From positions 5,714-69,713 of the forward strand of contig CH003363.1 in NCBI GenBank assembly GCA_000149265.1: DNA of 64,000 nucleotides. The letters are read 5' to 3'. This stretch comes from Ciona savignyi. Lineage: Eukaryota; Chordata; Ascidiacea; Phlebobranchia; Cionidae. Shown here piece after piece: positions 45,134 to 56,821 of this stretch. Each line of letters opens with the position of its first letter. Position 1 is the stretch's first letter. Under the pieces are notes generated by a model. The model made no database searches, had not been told where the DNA came from, and saw nothing but the letters and a program-made list of their open reading frames with translations. The translations under genes were made by a program, and so were the position numbers.

Positions 45134-45764
45134 GACACATTTTATTTTTTTAATTAATGAATAAGCATTTGTTTATATGTAAACAAACTAATGCAATTTT
45201 TAAAGTAAATGTTTTTATCAATGAACGTATAATGCTTTGCAGGCATAAATCTACTTTTGATGGTGCGGTCTGAAATAATTATATATTTGACAAAACCATT
45301 TGTTTTACCTTTAAATTTCTTGTAGCTAATTTTGTTGAATATTTATAAAAAAATAGAATACTTATGGTGAAATAAGGCGTAATACCAGCAATCGTCAGAT
45401 TACCCCTTTAACCACAGTCGGGTTATGGGAGTTTTAGGCAACATATGTGAAGTGCCCAACCCAAGGACACAACCAACTAACTACCTGTAGGTTTCTACCC
45501 CACCACCTTTTAGCTGATGGTCTGATGTAATATGAATGAGACCACAATTCCGACAAACATAAAATAATCAAGGAACAACAAGTTGATACTTTATAACAAC
45601 TGCTTGTACTTAAGGAACAACAATAGATAGATGAAAAAGCAACTCAATACAGCATATATATATATACAATACATTTTTCAGATATCCGATCATACATATT
45701 CAATAATGAAACTTCTTACAGAAAATGCAGGTGTTGTGTTAGATATTGGAAAGAAGTGAAATGT
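45134..45764. other. non-coding, with SINE remnant 45370-45525
   Basis: AT-rich sequence. 45370-45525 is a reverse, diverged family 1 SINE (AATCGTCAGATTACCCC, CAGTCGGGTTATGGGAG, CCAAGGACACAACCAACTAA). The part adjoining 45765 is the DNAJB13 3' UTR on the reverse strand. Confidence 0.55.
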
Positions 45765-46706
45765 TTATATGAGCAGAGCTTGTCTGATTAATTGTTTCTT
45801 TTCAGGGGTAAGCTGTTCAGGAAATTGGATATCGAATTCAATGACAAGATCGCCTTTGATGGTTGGGTCCTTTGAAAGGGGCATCCCCTCCCCAGGAATC
45901 TTCTTTGTGTACTTTGGGTGGACGATATCGTTGACGGGAACGTTTAGCAGCCTCCCATCTAGTGTTGGGACCTCTATGCTGCAACCAATGAGCGATTTAC
46001 CGAGGGGAATCTTTGCGATGAAGACCAGATTGTTCCCGCTCCGAGAGAACAATGGGTGTTGTTTGTCTCGGACAATAAACACGATGTCGGCTGGTGTGTT
46101 GTTCGGCCCCTGGTCTCCCTCTTGTGGAAATGTGACTTTGGTTCCCGCTTTCCAACCCGGCTTCACGTGGATCGTGAGGATTTTGTCTCGTATGCTTGAA
46201 GTGTGGCCGTCGTCATTCATCACTCGTCGGGAGATCTTCATCTTTTTGGTGCATCCGTGGAACAGCTCCTCCAGAGAGAGGTAGAGGTCTCGTTCAATGG
46301 GCGGGTCCTGCTTCTTTCTTCCTCTGCCCCTTATCCCGCCAAACCCTGTCATGAAATCACCATTTGTGTCAAAGAAATCAGCAAAGGGGTTCGATCCGCC
46401 AAAAAAATCTCGGAAGACCTTTTCAGGGTCACCATGGAAAGTGTACCCAGATGTAAAACCACTCCCGTCCGCTGAGGGAATTCCCCCCTTTAACCCTTCT
46501 TCTCCAAATTGGTCATAAGTCGCTCGTTTTTGGGGGTCACTGAGCACATCATAAGCTTCTGTTATCTGTCGAAATTTATCGGTTGCACCTGGTTCCTTGT
46601 TTTTATCTGGGTGAAATTTCAAGGCCAATTTTCGAAAAGCTTTCTTAATTTCAGCATCAGTGGCATTTCTTGTTAATCCAAGTATTGCATAATAATCAAC
46701 ACCCAT
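45765..46706 (-). CDS. DNAJB13: DnaJ homolog subfamily B member 13-like
   Basis: Encodes 313 residues with the type II DnaJ layout. J domain at 1-70 with an intact HPD at 32-34, then a short Gly/Phe-rich linker ([19 protein letters not shown]), then the C-terminal substrate-binding and dimerisation domains ([65 protein letters not shown]). Among DNAJB members the match is best to DNAJB13 (about 316 aa in human), a co-chaperone of sperm and motile cilia that sits in radial spokes. As I recall, mammalian DNAJB13 has HPL instead of HPD, so the ascidian copy may still be able to stimulate Hsp70. The coding region is intronless. Start chosen at ATG 46706, giving the family-typical MGxDYYxxLG N-terminus. 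Confidence 0.93.
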   Translation of the reverse strand: MGVDYYAILGLTRNATDAEIKKAFRKLALKFHPDKNKEPGATDKFRQITEAYDVLSDPQKRATYDQFGEEGLKGGIPSADGSGFTSGYTFHGDPEKVFRDFFGGSNPFADFFDTNGDFMTGFGGIRGRGRKKQDPPIERDLYLSLEELFHGCTKKMKISRRVMNDDGHTSSIRDKILTIHVKPGWKAGTKVTFPQEGDQGPNNTPADIVFIVRDKQHPLFSRSGNNLVFIAKIPLGKSLIGCSIEVPTLDGRLLNVPVNDIVHPKYTKKIPGEGMPLSKDPTIKGDLVIEFDIQFPEQLTPEKKQLIRQALLI

Positions 46707-48016
46707 GATTCTAATCCTTAGCAGATCTGCAAAAAAAAAAGTTTTTTTTTTAATTTTGCCTTTAACACTTTATCGAAGGGTGCGACTCAACAATTTGTTG
46801 TTTAGTGTGATAATTTCGAACTTAGTCTACTGATAAAAGACTAACACTAATTTTGCTTTACCTTTTTAATTTGAATGTTATTAAATATATTATAATTTTT
46901 AGGTTTGGCAGCCGCATCGGACTATATAAATATATGTGCTAAATAATTTTATTCACATGCTTTAACAGCTGTAATTTTTCCTTGTTTCTTAGCTACAATT
47001 AAAATCGTTCTATTTTAGTTTTATTCTAAATTAGTTGAAAAGTCTCCTTTTGTACATAGCAAACTTCATACACTAAGTGGTAGGTAAGAGGACCCTTCTT
47101 TAAATCTCAAATTCTCTTAAATAATTCTAGCCTTAAATTCTTCAATTCTAACCATTGTCGTTATAAAGCCTACGTTATACAATTAATATTTAAACACATG
47201 AACATACCAAAACCATCTAAAACATAAGACATGAGCAGAACACAAACTATGACTGACCAAAACAAACGGACTCGATTTAAAGTTTTTCGAGGTTGCTTGG
47301 CGACGTTTCTCGAAGTCATAGAAACAATGTAAATGATTATACCAATTTTATGTTTTTGTTCATAGAAATGTTTTTTTTATTTATATTACTTTTTTATTAA
47401 GGTTTGTTAAATGTGCTTGTTATAATATTTTTGCACAATTATTTTATATACAAGGTTTAGGGTGGTCGTTTTAGCTCAATGGACAAAAGCGTGGGTGGTC
47501 TGCGCCGACCAAAATGTTGTACGATCTTAACCAGGCGCTAAATCGATCGCTGTGTTCTTGGACAAACATTTTTTAAATTATACACAACTTACCGCAAAAG
47601 CTTCGATATCCAGACGGTAAACGCGAAATGGCCTGACGATTGCCCATGTGTTAACGCTCTTTGCGTTTTCCTATTTACGGGAATAATCATGAATATCCTA
47701 TCCTAAAACTACCGAAAGATATTGTAAAAAGTCCCTGATAAGAGAACTGCACGCAGTGGAAACCCATGCCTTCAGTATTGTATCTACATTGTACGAAAAA
47801 TACTCTAAATTCTGCAAAAAAAGCTTTTTTTAGACCCCTAACTTGCGTTTTACGCACAATTTCGCTTTTTTACTATGGGCGCCCCTATATATGTGAAAGT
47901 ATATTTATTTACCTGTACGCTTGAGTAACCGCAAGAGTTCCCGCGTAATTTTTGTTTTGTTATTATCAAGTTGCGGTGTTTAATACGATAGTGAATTTTA
48001 CTTACGAAATTAAATC
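46707..48016. other. divergent intergenic region with SINE
   Basis: Shared upstream region of DNAJB13 (-) and POT1 (+), so both promoters lie here. AT-rich. 47463-47707 is a family 1-related SINE (GTCGTTTTAGCTCAATGGAC head, TGGCCTGACGATTGCCCATG, tail GAATATCCTATCC). No exon seen. Confidence 0.55.
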
Positions 48017-51000
48017 ATGACAACTAAAAAACCGCCCAATTATAACTACTTGACACTTGAACAAATAAAAGAAAATTGGGACCTGATCAACCAGTCGAAT
48101 GTCTACGGTGTTGTTGTTGATTTCATGCAAACTCGAAAATCGAAAGGCCAAGGTAACAAAGCATTCTGTAACATATTTACTGTAATGCATGTATTGTAAA
48201 CTAGTTCGTTGTATGGCCTGACGAACGGTTGTTTCAGTATGCAAAATGGTTTTATTTTTAAAATGTTTATTGACCGATTCTGATAAATCCATTTCTATTA
48301 AGTTTTGTTTATCAACCTGTTATTCCCAGATTATTTCTGCATACTACGAATAATAGACGAGACCCACCATGAAGGTGAGGGGGTTAAAGTCATGCTTTTC
48401 TCACCCAATGCTGATTTACTGCCAGAGGTACAAATTTTTGTTTCTTAAGTTCACCAACATCTGTAAACTGTTTAAAAAAATCTCATTGGCAACATTTTCG
48501 GTCATTATAAAAACATTTTCTACAAACCCGATTTTTCAAAATGTTTTTTTTACTTTTATACTATTTTTATTTTTTTAGCGGAAGTGTCCTCAGTTGACCA
48601 TGTCTGTCTGCATAACACTGGTGCTTCTGTCCTGCTATTTTCCATTTGTAAATACTGATTTTTTATTTGTAAATCAAGAATTCATTTTCCTACTGTTCCA
48701 GTCTTTAATTTCCCTGCATGTTTATTCACAGAATGTAGTTAAAAGGCATGACCATATGTTATATGTGAATCAAGTCTGCTAAACTACTATTGTTTATGTA
48801 TCATTGGTGATATTATACCGACATGTGGGGTGATAACACATGTTTAAACAATTTTAGTTCCAGTTTTTATTGTGCCCACTTTACTATGTGTACCCCTGTG
48901 CCCACTCAACTACGTCTGCCCACTGTACAACTTGTACCGCCTGTGCCCAATGAACTATGTGTGGCCACTGTACTACATGTGCATACTGCACTCTTTGTAC
49001 CACCTGTGTCTACTGTACTACCGGTACTTGTACCATCTGTGCCCACTGTTTGATTCTATATAAGCTGCCTATTAAAGTTTAAGTGTTGTTTTGACCTATC
49101 CAATTTCCTCAGGTTGATCATTGGGACATTATTCGTTTGCATCGGTTGAAACCTTCATTCTATAACACAAACTTGGCACTGGTCAGTCAAAAGGGATGGG
49201 CCTGGGTGGTGTGGCCGAAATCGGTGGGTTTTTCTTGTTTGTTGCTAATTATGTATGTACATTACATGAGTTGTGGTGGGTCCATGGTGATTACCCAAGA
49301 CTGAGAATGTAGAGGTTTCTGCTCACAAGGCTAGGGTGTTATCATGGATCTATTAGAAAGCTGACAAGTCTGTCAGTGAAATAACTGACATGATTCTTGT
49401 ACAATCTTGATGAATGATCATCATTGTCTTACATTCTTATCTAATTTTTGTGGATTTGAATGCTGCTCTTAATAAACTGCATGTCTATGGTTGGTGTATA
49501 AACTTTATGTCAAAGCTTTTCAAAGTGATTTTTCTTAAATTTTAAAATGTCTTCTTCAGGGGCCAGTCGACAACGGGAAATCGGTGTCGCGAGAATACAC
49601 CGTCCTGGATAAAGATAAACAAAGAGTAAACGACTTGCGGAAATGGATTACGCACTACAACCCAGCAGCAACATCACATGACATTTACATCGAAAATATT
49701 ACGATGGACAGTTACTTCAATATAATGTGTCAGGTGATTGGGTTTTCATTTTCCTTCTGTTATTACTTTGATTGTCTTAAATTGTTTATGCCCCTTTTGT
49801 AGTTGGGTGAGTGGATTGTAGATACTTTAACTCACGGATAGACAACTTCTCTGATCGGCGGGCCAAATTTGGAAAAATAAAGTCCTTGGTGGGCCGGATT
49901 ATTGCATAAATAGTATTCGATATCTTAATTACAGGGTATGGTTAGATTAAGTCTGCAAGCCGGTTAAAATCCCTTCGTGGGCCGGACCCGATCCGCGGGC
50001 CACCAATTGTTCCTTTTGTCAAGGCACTTTATGGATGTTGTCAGCAATTTGGTTGCCTCCAATTTTGATGTTTATTTCAACATTTTCTGTTCGTCATTCA
50101 CATTATTAGTACAATAACTATGTGAAATCACCATACCAGGTGATTGGAGTTGCTAAAATCCGTGAAAACCTTACGATCCTCCAAGTTTGGGACAAAACCA
50201 CCCCGCCGTCAAAACTTTCCAAAGTACATTGTGAGGTTAGTAGCATTTTATTTATACTGTCCATACAGTAAAGATAGTCACAAGAACATTTAATCTGTCA
50301 ATGTTGACTCCAATTGTGGACTATATATTATAGAATATACCATTATATTAAACACAATGTAATAAGTTTTTATAATGCATTTCTGTAAATGGCGCAATAC
50401 ATAGGAAGTCATAATAGAGAGCTATACATAACTACGTAAAATTTTGCTTGCTGACACTGACTGAATAATCACCGGCCTGACCGACCACTTTCCAACCCTT
50501 CCCAGGATGTGGAGATGGTGTTCATGCCTCACGCTGAGCTATTATCCCACCTCTGTGTGGATATCATGGTGTATGACAACCACGTGGCTACTGTCAACAA
50601 GCTTAACATCAAGCCAGGTATGCGGGCTGCGATTGTACAAGTTGCCAAGATTAGTGCATTGTCTTATCAGAAAATATGAATGTTAATATTATCATTTCAT
50701 TTTAAACTGTTATCCTCGTGGTATAAAGATTATAAAATGTAAACTACAAGTACCGCCATATAACAACTTCTATTAATTGTGTGAACAGGTTCATTTATCG
50801 GAATAACAAACATACACGCAAGTGAGAAAGCGACTGCCCCACTACATATGGAGTTATACCTTCACGGAGGTGTCATGAATAAAAGAGGAATCTCACTCTT
50901 GAATGATGAAGAAGAGGCACAACTTAAAGAGTAAGTTTTGACATGGTTGGGAACTTAATATTATAAGCACAAAATTTTTTTTCGCCAAAGGCGTGAAAGT

Positions 51001-53511
51001 TAATCATTTGGTAAAAAAATCATTTTAGTATGTTTATAATATTCATTTGTCAGTTTTTTTTCATCAAACAATAGTCAAGGGTGAATTTTCTTTCTGAAAT
51101 CATTATTATTAAATCAGTCAGAACTATTAAATCAGTCTAAAACTTTAGGATGTTGTAGCTAACATTACCTAGATAACTTCACCTTTATGAAAGTACTTTG
51201 TATCCATGTAATTCATGATTTTTTACTTTTTTCCCTTGCTGTTACTGTTTATTAAAGAATTTTCTGCTTTTAATTTTAAATTACATATTGATCCAGCTAT
51301 TAATCAACTTCTGTTTGCTAATTTCAGGACTTTGGATTCAGCGCTTGGCCAAATTTACCAAGACAGCATTGTACCTATCAAAGGTTTGAAATTTAAATCA
51401 TTGCTTACCTTTAATTTGGCATTTCCACTATTCTGAATCTGAGCAGTGATTAAGGTAGCCCTTTTGTATAATGGCCAATGTGGGTATCGTTCACTTAAAT
51501 TTTAATAATTTTAAATATATTAAGACATAGTTAAAACCCAAAGAGTTTACGTTATTGTTTAATATACCCAAGGCAAGTTTATTGAACTATGAACCCCCAA
51601 ATATACAGTGCACATAAAAATCACAATATTAATTTGGTACTTTAAACATATATAGGTAATGTTATACACATTTGCCTAAGTTTTTTTTTTCTGTTTAGGC
51701 CACATAAATCAGAATTATATTTGAGTTTAATTTGCACCCACCCATATATTCACCCTTACGTTAATATGGCCCAAAGCCTTATTCCTGAAATAAGACTTAT
51801 TATTTAACAATAAGGCATAGCAGAGAGTGTTGTAGCCGTTTTTCAAATACTATTGATATTGAATACTATTCATGTAATAATAATCCGGCCCACCAAAAAC
51901 CTCATTTTCCACCATCTGACCTGCCGACTAGAGAAGTTGCCCACCCCTGTTCTAAAGCGTATCTTGTGAGGTTCCAAACTGAATATTTCGAACCAAACTT
52001 CCCAGATTCCAGTGAAATGACTCAACAATCGACAACAGCTGATGACGACACAGATTCGAATGTCTCGACTGTGGATACGAGTCCAATCCCATCAACTTCC
52101 GGACAAATTGAAATGTTAACCCCAAGGAAAACTCAGCATAAGGTTTGTTTTTCACACCAACATTGTTACACACACACATATATATACTGTCAGACAGCTT
52201 AGCTCCTATAAGTGTGTAGATTATTTTCAACGATTTAGATTAACATGGATATTTGTTACCGGCTCAAATTTTGCTGCTTGTTTTCCGGCATTGTTTAGTT
52301 TACAATTCACTCTGATTTATAATTCCTTTGGAAAAACTTACATCGTTACTTGTAAATGCCATTGCATAAATGTTACTGTTGTTTATACAATGCGCTTATA
52401 TTATTATTATGTAGCCTTCTATCGTAGGGATCGGGTAAAGAGGGGTCATTTGATCAGCATGCGGAGGGTGCCCGAAACAAAGGAGCTGCTTCCCAAAATG
52501 TGCCAACAAGTTCCATGTACAACACTGTTCAAAGTGGTTCACCACCAAATGACGAAAGCCCATCAAAATCGAATGTTAGATCAAGAAAGAAGGTTAGGCA
52601 AGAGCACAGCATGCGAACGCGTCTGCGCAACTCTAAAACCATCACGCAGCAAGAATCTAACCCACAAGACGCCACCTCAAACAGTAAACATTCGAAAAAG
52701 GTGGGAAGTTCGCAAAACATTTTCAAAAAACCAGCTGCTCCTAAAAGAAGGAGTTCAGACGCTAACACTGGTGCCTCTCAAAGCAAGAAACCGAACGACA
52801 CATCATCATCTACTTGCGATCCTTCAAGTGAACCTTTGCTGAGGTGCCAGCAGGATTCTGCCACAGGTGTTGTTTGAATTTATTTCATTCCATATTATGC
52901 TGTGTTAGTTCCATTAACTTTCTCTTGTCTTAATTTTAAGCTAGCTTCTCTTTTGCGTACTTTGGAAAGGGCAGGGCATTTAGTGCATATTGCCTGAACC
53001 CGGAAGTTTAATGGTTTCAACTAAAATATTAGCAATATATGCTTCCTATCCATCCTGCAATAGCTCTGGTAACCTGACTGTTGGCATAGAGTAATCCGAT
53101 AACCTTAGTAAAATATACTAAATAAAAGATTATGTTAATCTTAAACTATTTTTATCAATTTAAGCATAATCCAGTTTACATGCTAAGGAATGACATTTCA
53201 CCACTAACTTCTCACCCATGCAGTAATAACTGGAGACGAGCCCCCTATATTAATCACCCCAATCCACGATGTCTTATCTTCGAGGGTTAACACGGGGAAG
53301 TTTAAACTTTATCGAGTCCGTGGCAAAGTGAAGAAAATCCACAAGTTAAGTTCGTTGGCGTGTCATCTTTGTCCCATACATAACATGAGGTGAGTCAAGT
53401 GAGTGTTGGGGTCTGAATATAACATTGTTTGTAATGACAATACTATTATATATATATATATTAAAAAATTGGAAGGAGTTGTCACGAAGAGCCGTCCCTT
53501 GATTATTATCA

Positions 53512-53546
<35 letters not shown>

Positions 53547-56500
53547 TTAGCACTCCTCCAAGCTGTACATATATATATATATAGAGAGAGAACAATTTTT
53601 TTTAATACAAAGGGAACAAAGCATTTTTTATTGACAATGCCAATGGACAAACATATTAAAAGTAATAAAATAAAAGTTATGTAGTTTTCGTTTTTTTTTA
53701 ATTTTTAATATGAGTAAAATCCTTAAAAACCTGATTTTAGAATTTTCTGTTCTTTTTCATTAGTATAATTTGGGCAAGTGTGTTACTTTGCAGCTAAATT
53801 GGTTTTTGGGTTAAAACTATTCGGCTAAGTCCTTGGACACAGTAATTAACAGACATCATATAACCCAAGTGGCCTAATGGGTAGTTCGTAAACATTTGCA
53901 ATCTCTCGAAGTATGCAAAAAGCTGCAATATCTCCAGTAACCATACGGTGAGCTCTGAGTAATTTGAAAATCACTTGTGTGATAATGCGCTTAAATTTCC
54001 TATTCGCAGGGATAAAGCATGAATGTCCTTTTTATATATCTCAGCATTTCTTTTGTGATTTCAGATTTTACGGTCCATTTGACGGAAGTGAGTTGAAGCT
54101 ATCGAAGAAACAAGTCAAGTATTTATACACATGGTGGCGAGAGAGGGGTGTGACGGAATCGCAGGATGATGACATCATAATCGATCCTTCGTCACAATGG
54201 GAACTTCCAGAAGGACCATCGACGTTAGTTTGAGTTTTGTAAGATCGATTTGGTGTCGCTATTGGCTAGGGTGCTTAAGTTTATCCCTAAATTACTAAAA
54301 AAGGACGGTCCTGTGGCCGAATAGTTAACGCGACCAATACATATACTGACACCCATACAAAAACAATCCCAGTGACGAGCCCATATTGAATTTAAAACTT
54401 AACTTATTTAAAATATTTACTTTATGCCCACTATCGGGTTAACGGAGCTAATAAATCGAATACCTTAATAGTTAAGATTCTTATCAATGTAATAAGCATA
54501 ATACACAATGCCACAAATTTCTAATAGAAACCTTAGCATATCGTCGTACCATCACCCACACGATGACAGCAAATGGGAGAGTTTGACACTTGGCCGATAT
54601 GTTATTCGGAAGCGGAAATCTGGAGATACAAGGTTCACCATTCTTTATGTGAGTGCTTGGGGTGGTGTATTATTGTTTTTTTTAATATAAATGGGAAAAT
54701 GCAAGTAGCGAATCACACGGATAATCGATAAATAACTGTATACTCACCGTAAGGTTACTTAAGCCATTTCAGTTTGATGTAACATTTAATTGAAACATAA
54801 TGGGTACTCTAGTAGGTTCGAAACTGGTCTCTAGATAGTCGGTTGTGTCCCTAGCTAGGGCTCATAGCAAACATTGCCTGAACCCTCTGGATTGATGGGT
54901 TCTAAACTTCTAAATAATTAAAAGAAAGTCTGAATCATACACAGCACATTGCAATAGCTTCTGTGACCTAACTTGGATGCGAGATAATATGATGTTTGCC
55001 CATGTTTTAACACCCTTTGCGTTTTCCTATCACTTTAAGATAGCAACCACTTGGTTTATCCTTTGTCAAGACATTTATAATGAGTTGAACAAGAAAGGTA
55101 AAATGTCTCAATTATACACAACATGCTGCAATAGCTCTGGTAACTTGACTGTGGGTAAAAGTTAACGGACGACTGCCTGTGTGTTTTTTCATTAACAAGG
55201 ATAAAACATTTATCTTACTCAAGTCCCACATGATTCACACAAGACATCATCCCCTGTACAGGTTTCTGATGAAAAACTCCACTCCAAATCCCTGACTGGG
55301 AATTATGACCGAATAGTTCACATCCTTCCCCAACAAAAGGTTACTTCAAGCTCACGACCTCCAATAGTGTGCCAAGATGGTGTGTTTTATTACAGGTTTG
55401 TGACATAGTAAGTCATAGCCTTTTCCAGCCTTGTTATGCAAATTTGTAGGACATGGTAATGTTGTATGGATGCTACAAATTGTTTTGGGTAGGTCAATCT
55501 TTGCCGAAACTGTTAAAACGTGTTATGTGTGCTTGAGCTGGCCACGTGGTTTTAGTTTTAACCTACTTGCTTTAAAATGTCGAAATCCTCAGAATAATTT
55601 AGAAATTAATTGGTTTTTATGTAATTTTAATATTTAGATCATTAGTTTAATGTCGAATACCATGTGGATAGAGTGGAATACGAGTGTTTATCACTGTGGA
55701 TGGAAAAAATGGACCTGTGCCCACACACGGGATACTAAAGCTATTGCAGTGTGTTGTTGAATATGATTAAAGAGGCACTACAATTTTGTTTAATGTTTTA
55801 AACGACTGTTTTTGTTTAATGTTTAAATTTAGTCACATAAATGTTTTGTCTAATGTTTAGATTTAGTCACCGTTTAATAAAAGCCTTGCTTTAGGAGTAG
55901 GACACAACCGACTAGCTTTCGGCTGGATTCGACCCCCATACCTTTGGTTAGAGGACCCCCCCACCCTACTCATGAGCATAATGTTTTATTCTGGGTAATA
56001 CCCTTAAGGCCTTAACCCATCGTACAGTTCACCCAGTTGCCTTGGCAAGCCCCAGCTGCCAAATTTACAACGAGAAGCATCCACATTCCATGCAGCCCGC
56101 CCGATAGAAGCAACCCATCTACAAATGATGCCCATTGTCTTCCATTTTGACGTCACAATAGCAGATTCAAGTGGCGCCATCACCGCCACCTTGTGGGGAA
56201 AACAAGCGGTAATTTTGCTAAGTCAGCAATTTTTAAAACAATTTCTTGTATTTTCGCTTAAAAGCCGTAAAATGTGTAAAAATGAATGGGAAAACGCAGA
56301 GGGGGCGTTATAACACGTACAACAGTAACGTGCTGTTAGCCGCAGCTATTCCATTAAGTTAATTACGATGAAATCGTTGCTACAGTTTTTTTAACTGGGT
56401 TTAAGCAACGTTTGTCGTCGTTCGGCTGGAGGTCCCGGCGTAATAAGAATATGCATACCTACTGAATTAATGCACCAAACTTCTTTTACCGAGAAATATA

Positions 56501-56821
56501 AAACGCGGAACGGCGAAAAGGAAAAAAATATTACGTGTTGCTACAGTTTTAAAAATTGCTATTTTTTCGTTAAAAGAACTTTGGTGCAAATTGTTATCCA
56601 TTAAAATGATTTTTTTCTTGCAGGTGGACTTTTTAAACGGGGTCACCCCCGAAAGTTTTCTTAAAAATGCCTCCAACTGTGGCGCTGACGTCATCGGTGA
56701 ACTACGTCATCTCCTTGGGAAATCGACCTGGAGCGAATTCGTCATCAAGAAAGGCGGAAGAGTTGCGAAAGCGGGAAATCCCCTTACGGCGTACGAGATC
56801 GTTAACACACGACTGCGTTGA
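48017..56821 (+). CDS. POT1: protection of telomeres 1 (POT1), 16 exons
   Basis: Shelterin subunit that binds single-stranded telomeric DNA and, with TPP1, controls end protection and telomerase access. Exons: 48017-48152, 48330-48427, 49113-49223, 49560-49733, 50140-50235, 50506-50617, 50789-50930, 51328-51383, 52006-52142, 52428-52866, 53224-53389, 54065-54223, 54528-54648, 55262-55395, 56028-56208, 56624-56821. Phases join to 2,460 bp, 819 aa. OB1 is about residues 10-120 (NYNYLTLEQI, SNVYGVVVDF, VMLFSPNADLLPE), OB2 140-290 (WITHYNPAATS, CVDIMVYDNHV, MELYLHGG). A Ser/Lys/Arg-rich linker of about 200 residues (exons 8-10) follows, absent from the 634-aa human protein. The C-terminal OB3/TPP1-binding region (505-819) has CHLC and FHFDVTIADSSGAITATLW. 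The donor after exon 10 (GTGTTG) is weak. AATAAA at 56847-56852. Confidence 0.95.
48850..49060. repeat. short tandem repeat in POT1 intron 2
   Basis: Degenerate units of about 25-35 bp built on TGTGCCCACTGTACTA(C/T) and TTGTACC(A/G)CCTGTG. It produces long open frames on the + strand that are not exons. Confidence 0.8.
49845..50015. repeat. hAT-type MITE remnant, POT1 intron 4
   Basis: Reverse-orientation interior of the hAT MITE family (GATCGGCGGGCCAAATTTGG, GTGGGCCGGATTATTGCAT, GTGGGCCGGACCCGATCCGC). Terminal repeats are not intact. Confidence 0.6.
51835..51953. repeat. hAT-type MITE remnant, POT1 intron 8
   Basis: Matches the right half of the MITE at 14103 (AATAATAATCCGGCCCACCA, ending AGTTGCCCACCCCTG). 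The left end is lost. Confidence 0.65.
52965..53105 (+). repeat. SINE family 1 fragment, POT1 intron 10
   Basis: GGGCAGGGCATTTAGTGCAT, TGCCTGAACCCGGAAGTTTA and GCAATAGCTCTGGTAACCTG follow the family order; head and tail are absent. Confidence 0.6.
53445..53590. repeat. AT microsatellites, POT1 intron 11
   Basis: Three (TA)n runs of about 8-18 repeats (near 53448, 53515-53543, 53567-53582), the last followed by (GA)n. Translations across them are low complexity. Confidence 0.9.
53820..54420 (+). repeat. SINE remnants in POT1 introns 11 and 12
   Basis: 53820-54035 is a diverged family 1 SINE in intron 11 (TGCAATATCTCCAGTAACC, ATTTGAAAATCACTTGTGTG, AGGGATAAAGCATGAATGTC). 54304-54410 in intron 12 is the family 2 tRNA-like repeat (CTGTGGCCGAATAGTTAACG, CCCAGTGACGAGCCCAT). 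Exon 12 (54065-54223) lies between them. Confidence 0.6.
54810..55215 (+). repeat. two SINE family 1 copies in POT1 intron 13
   Basis: The first has TTCGAAACTGGTCTCTAGAT, TTGCCTGAACCCTCTGGATT and GCAATAGCTTCTGTGACC. A second partial copy starts near 55055 and has GCAATAGCTCTGGTAACTTG and GACTGCCTGTGTG. Confidence 0.7.

Noticed and set aside
52291..52842. 183-residue frame overlapping POT1 exon 10
   Set aside because: It runs through intron and in a different frame from the exon that joins in phase with its neighbours.
53403..53684. Ile/Tyr-rich open frames on both strands
   Set aside because: Translations of the (TA)n microsatellites in POT1 intron 11.
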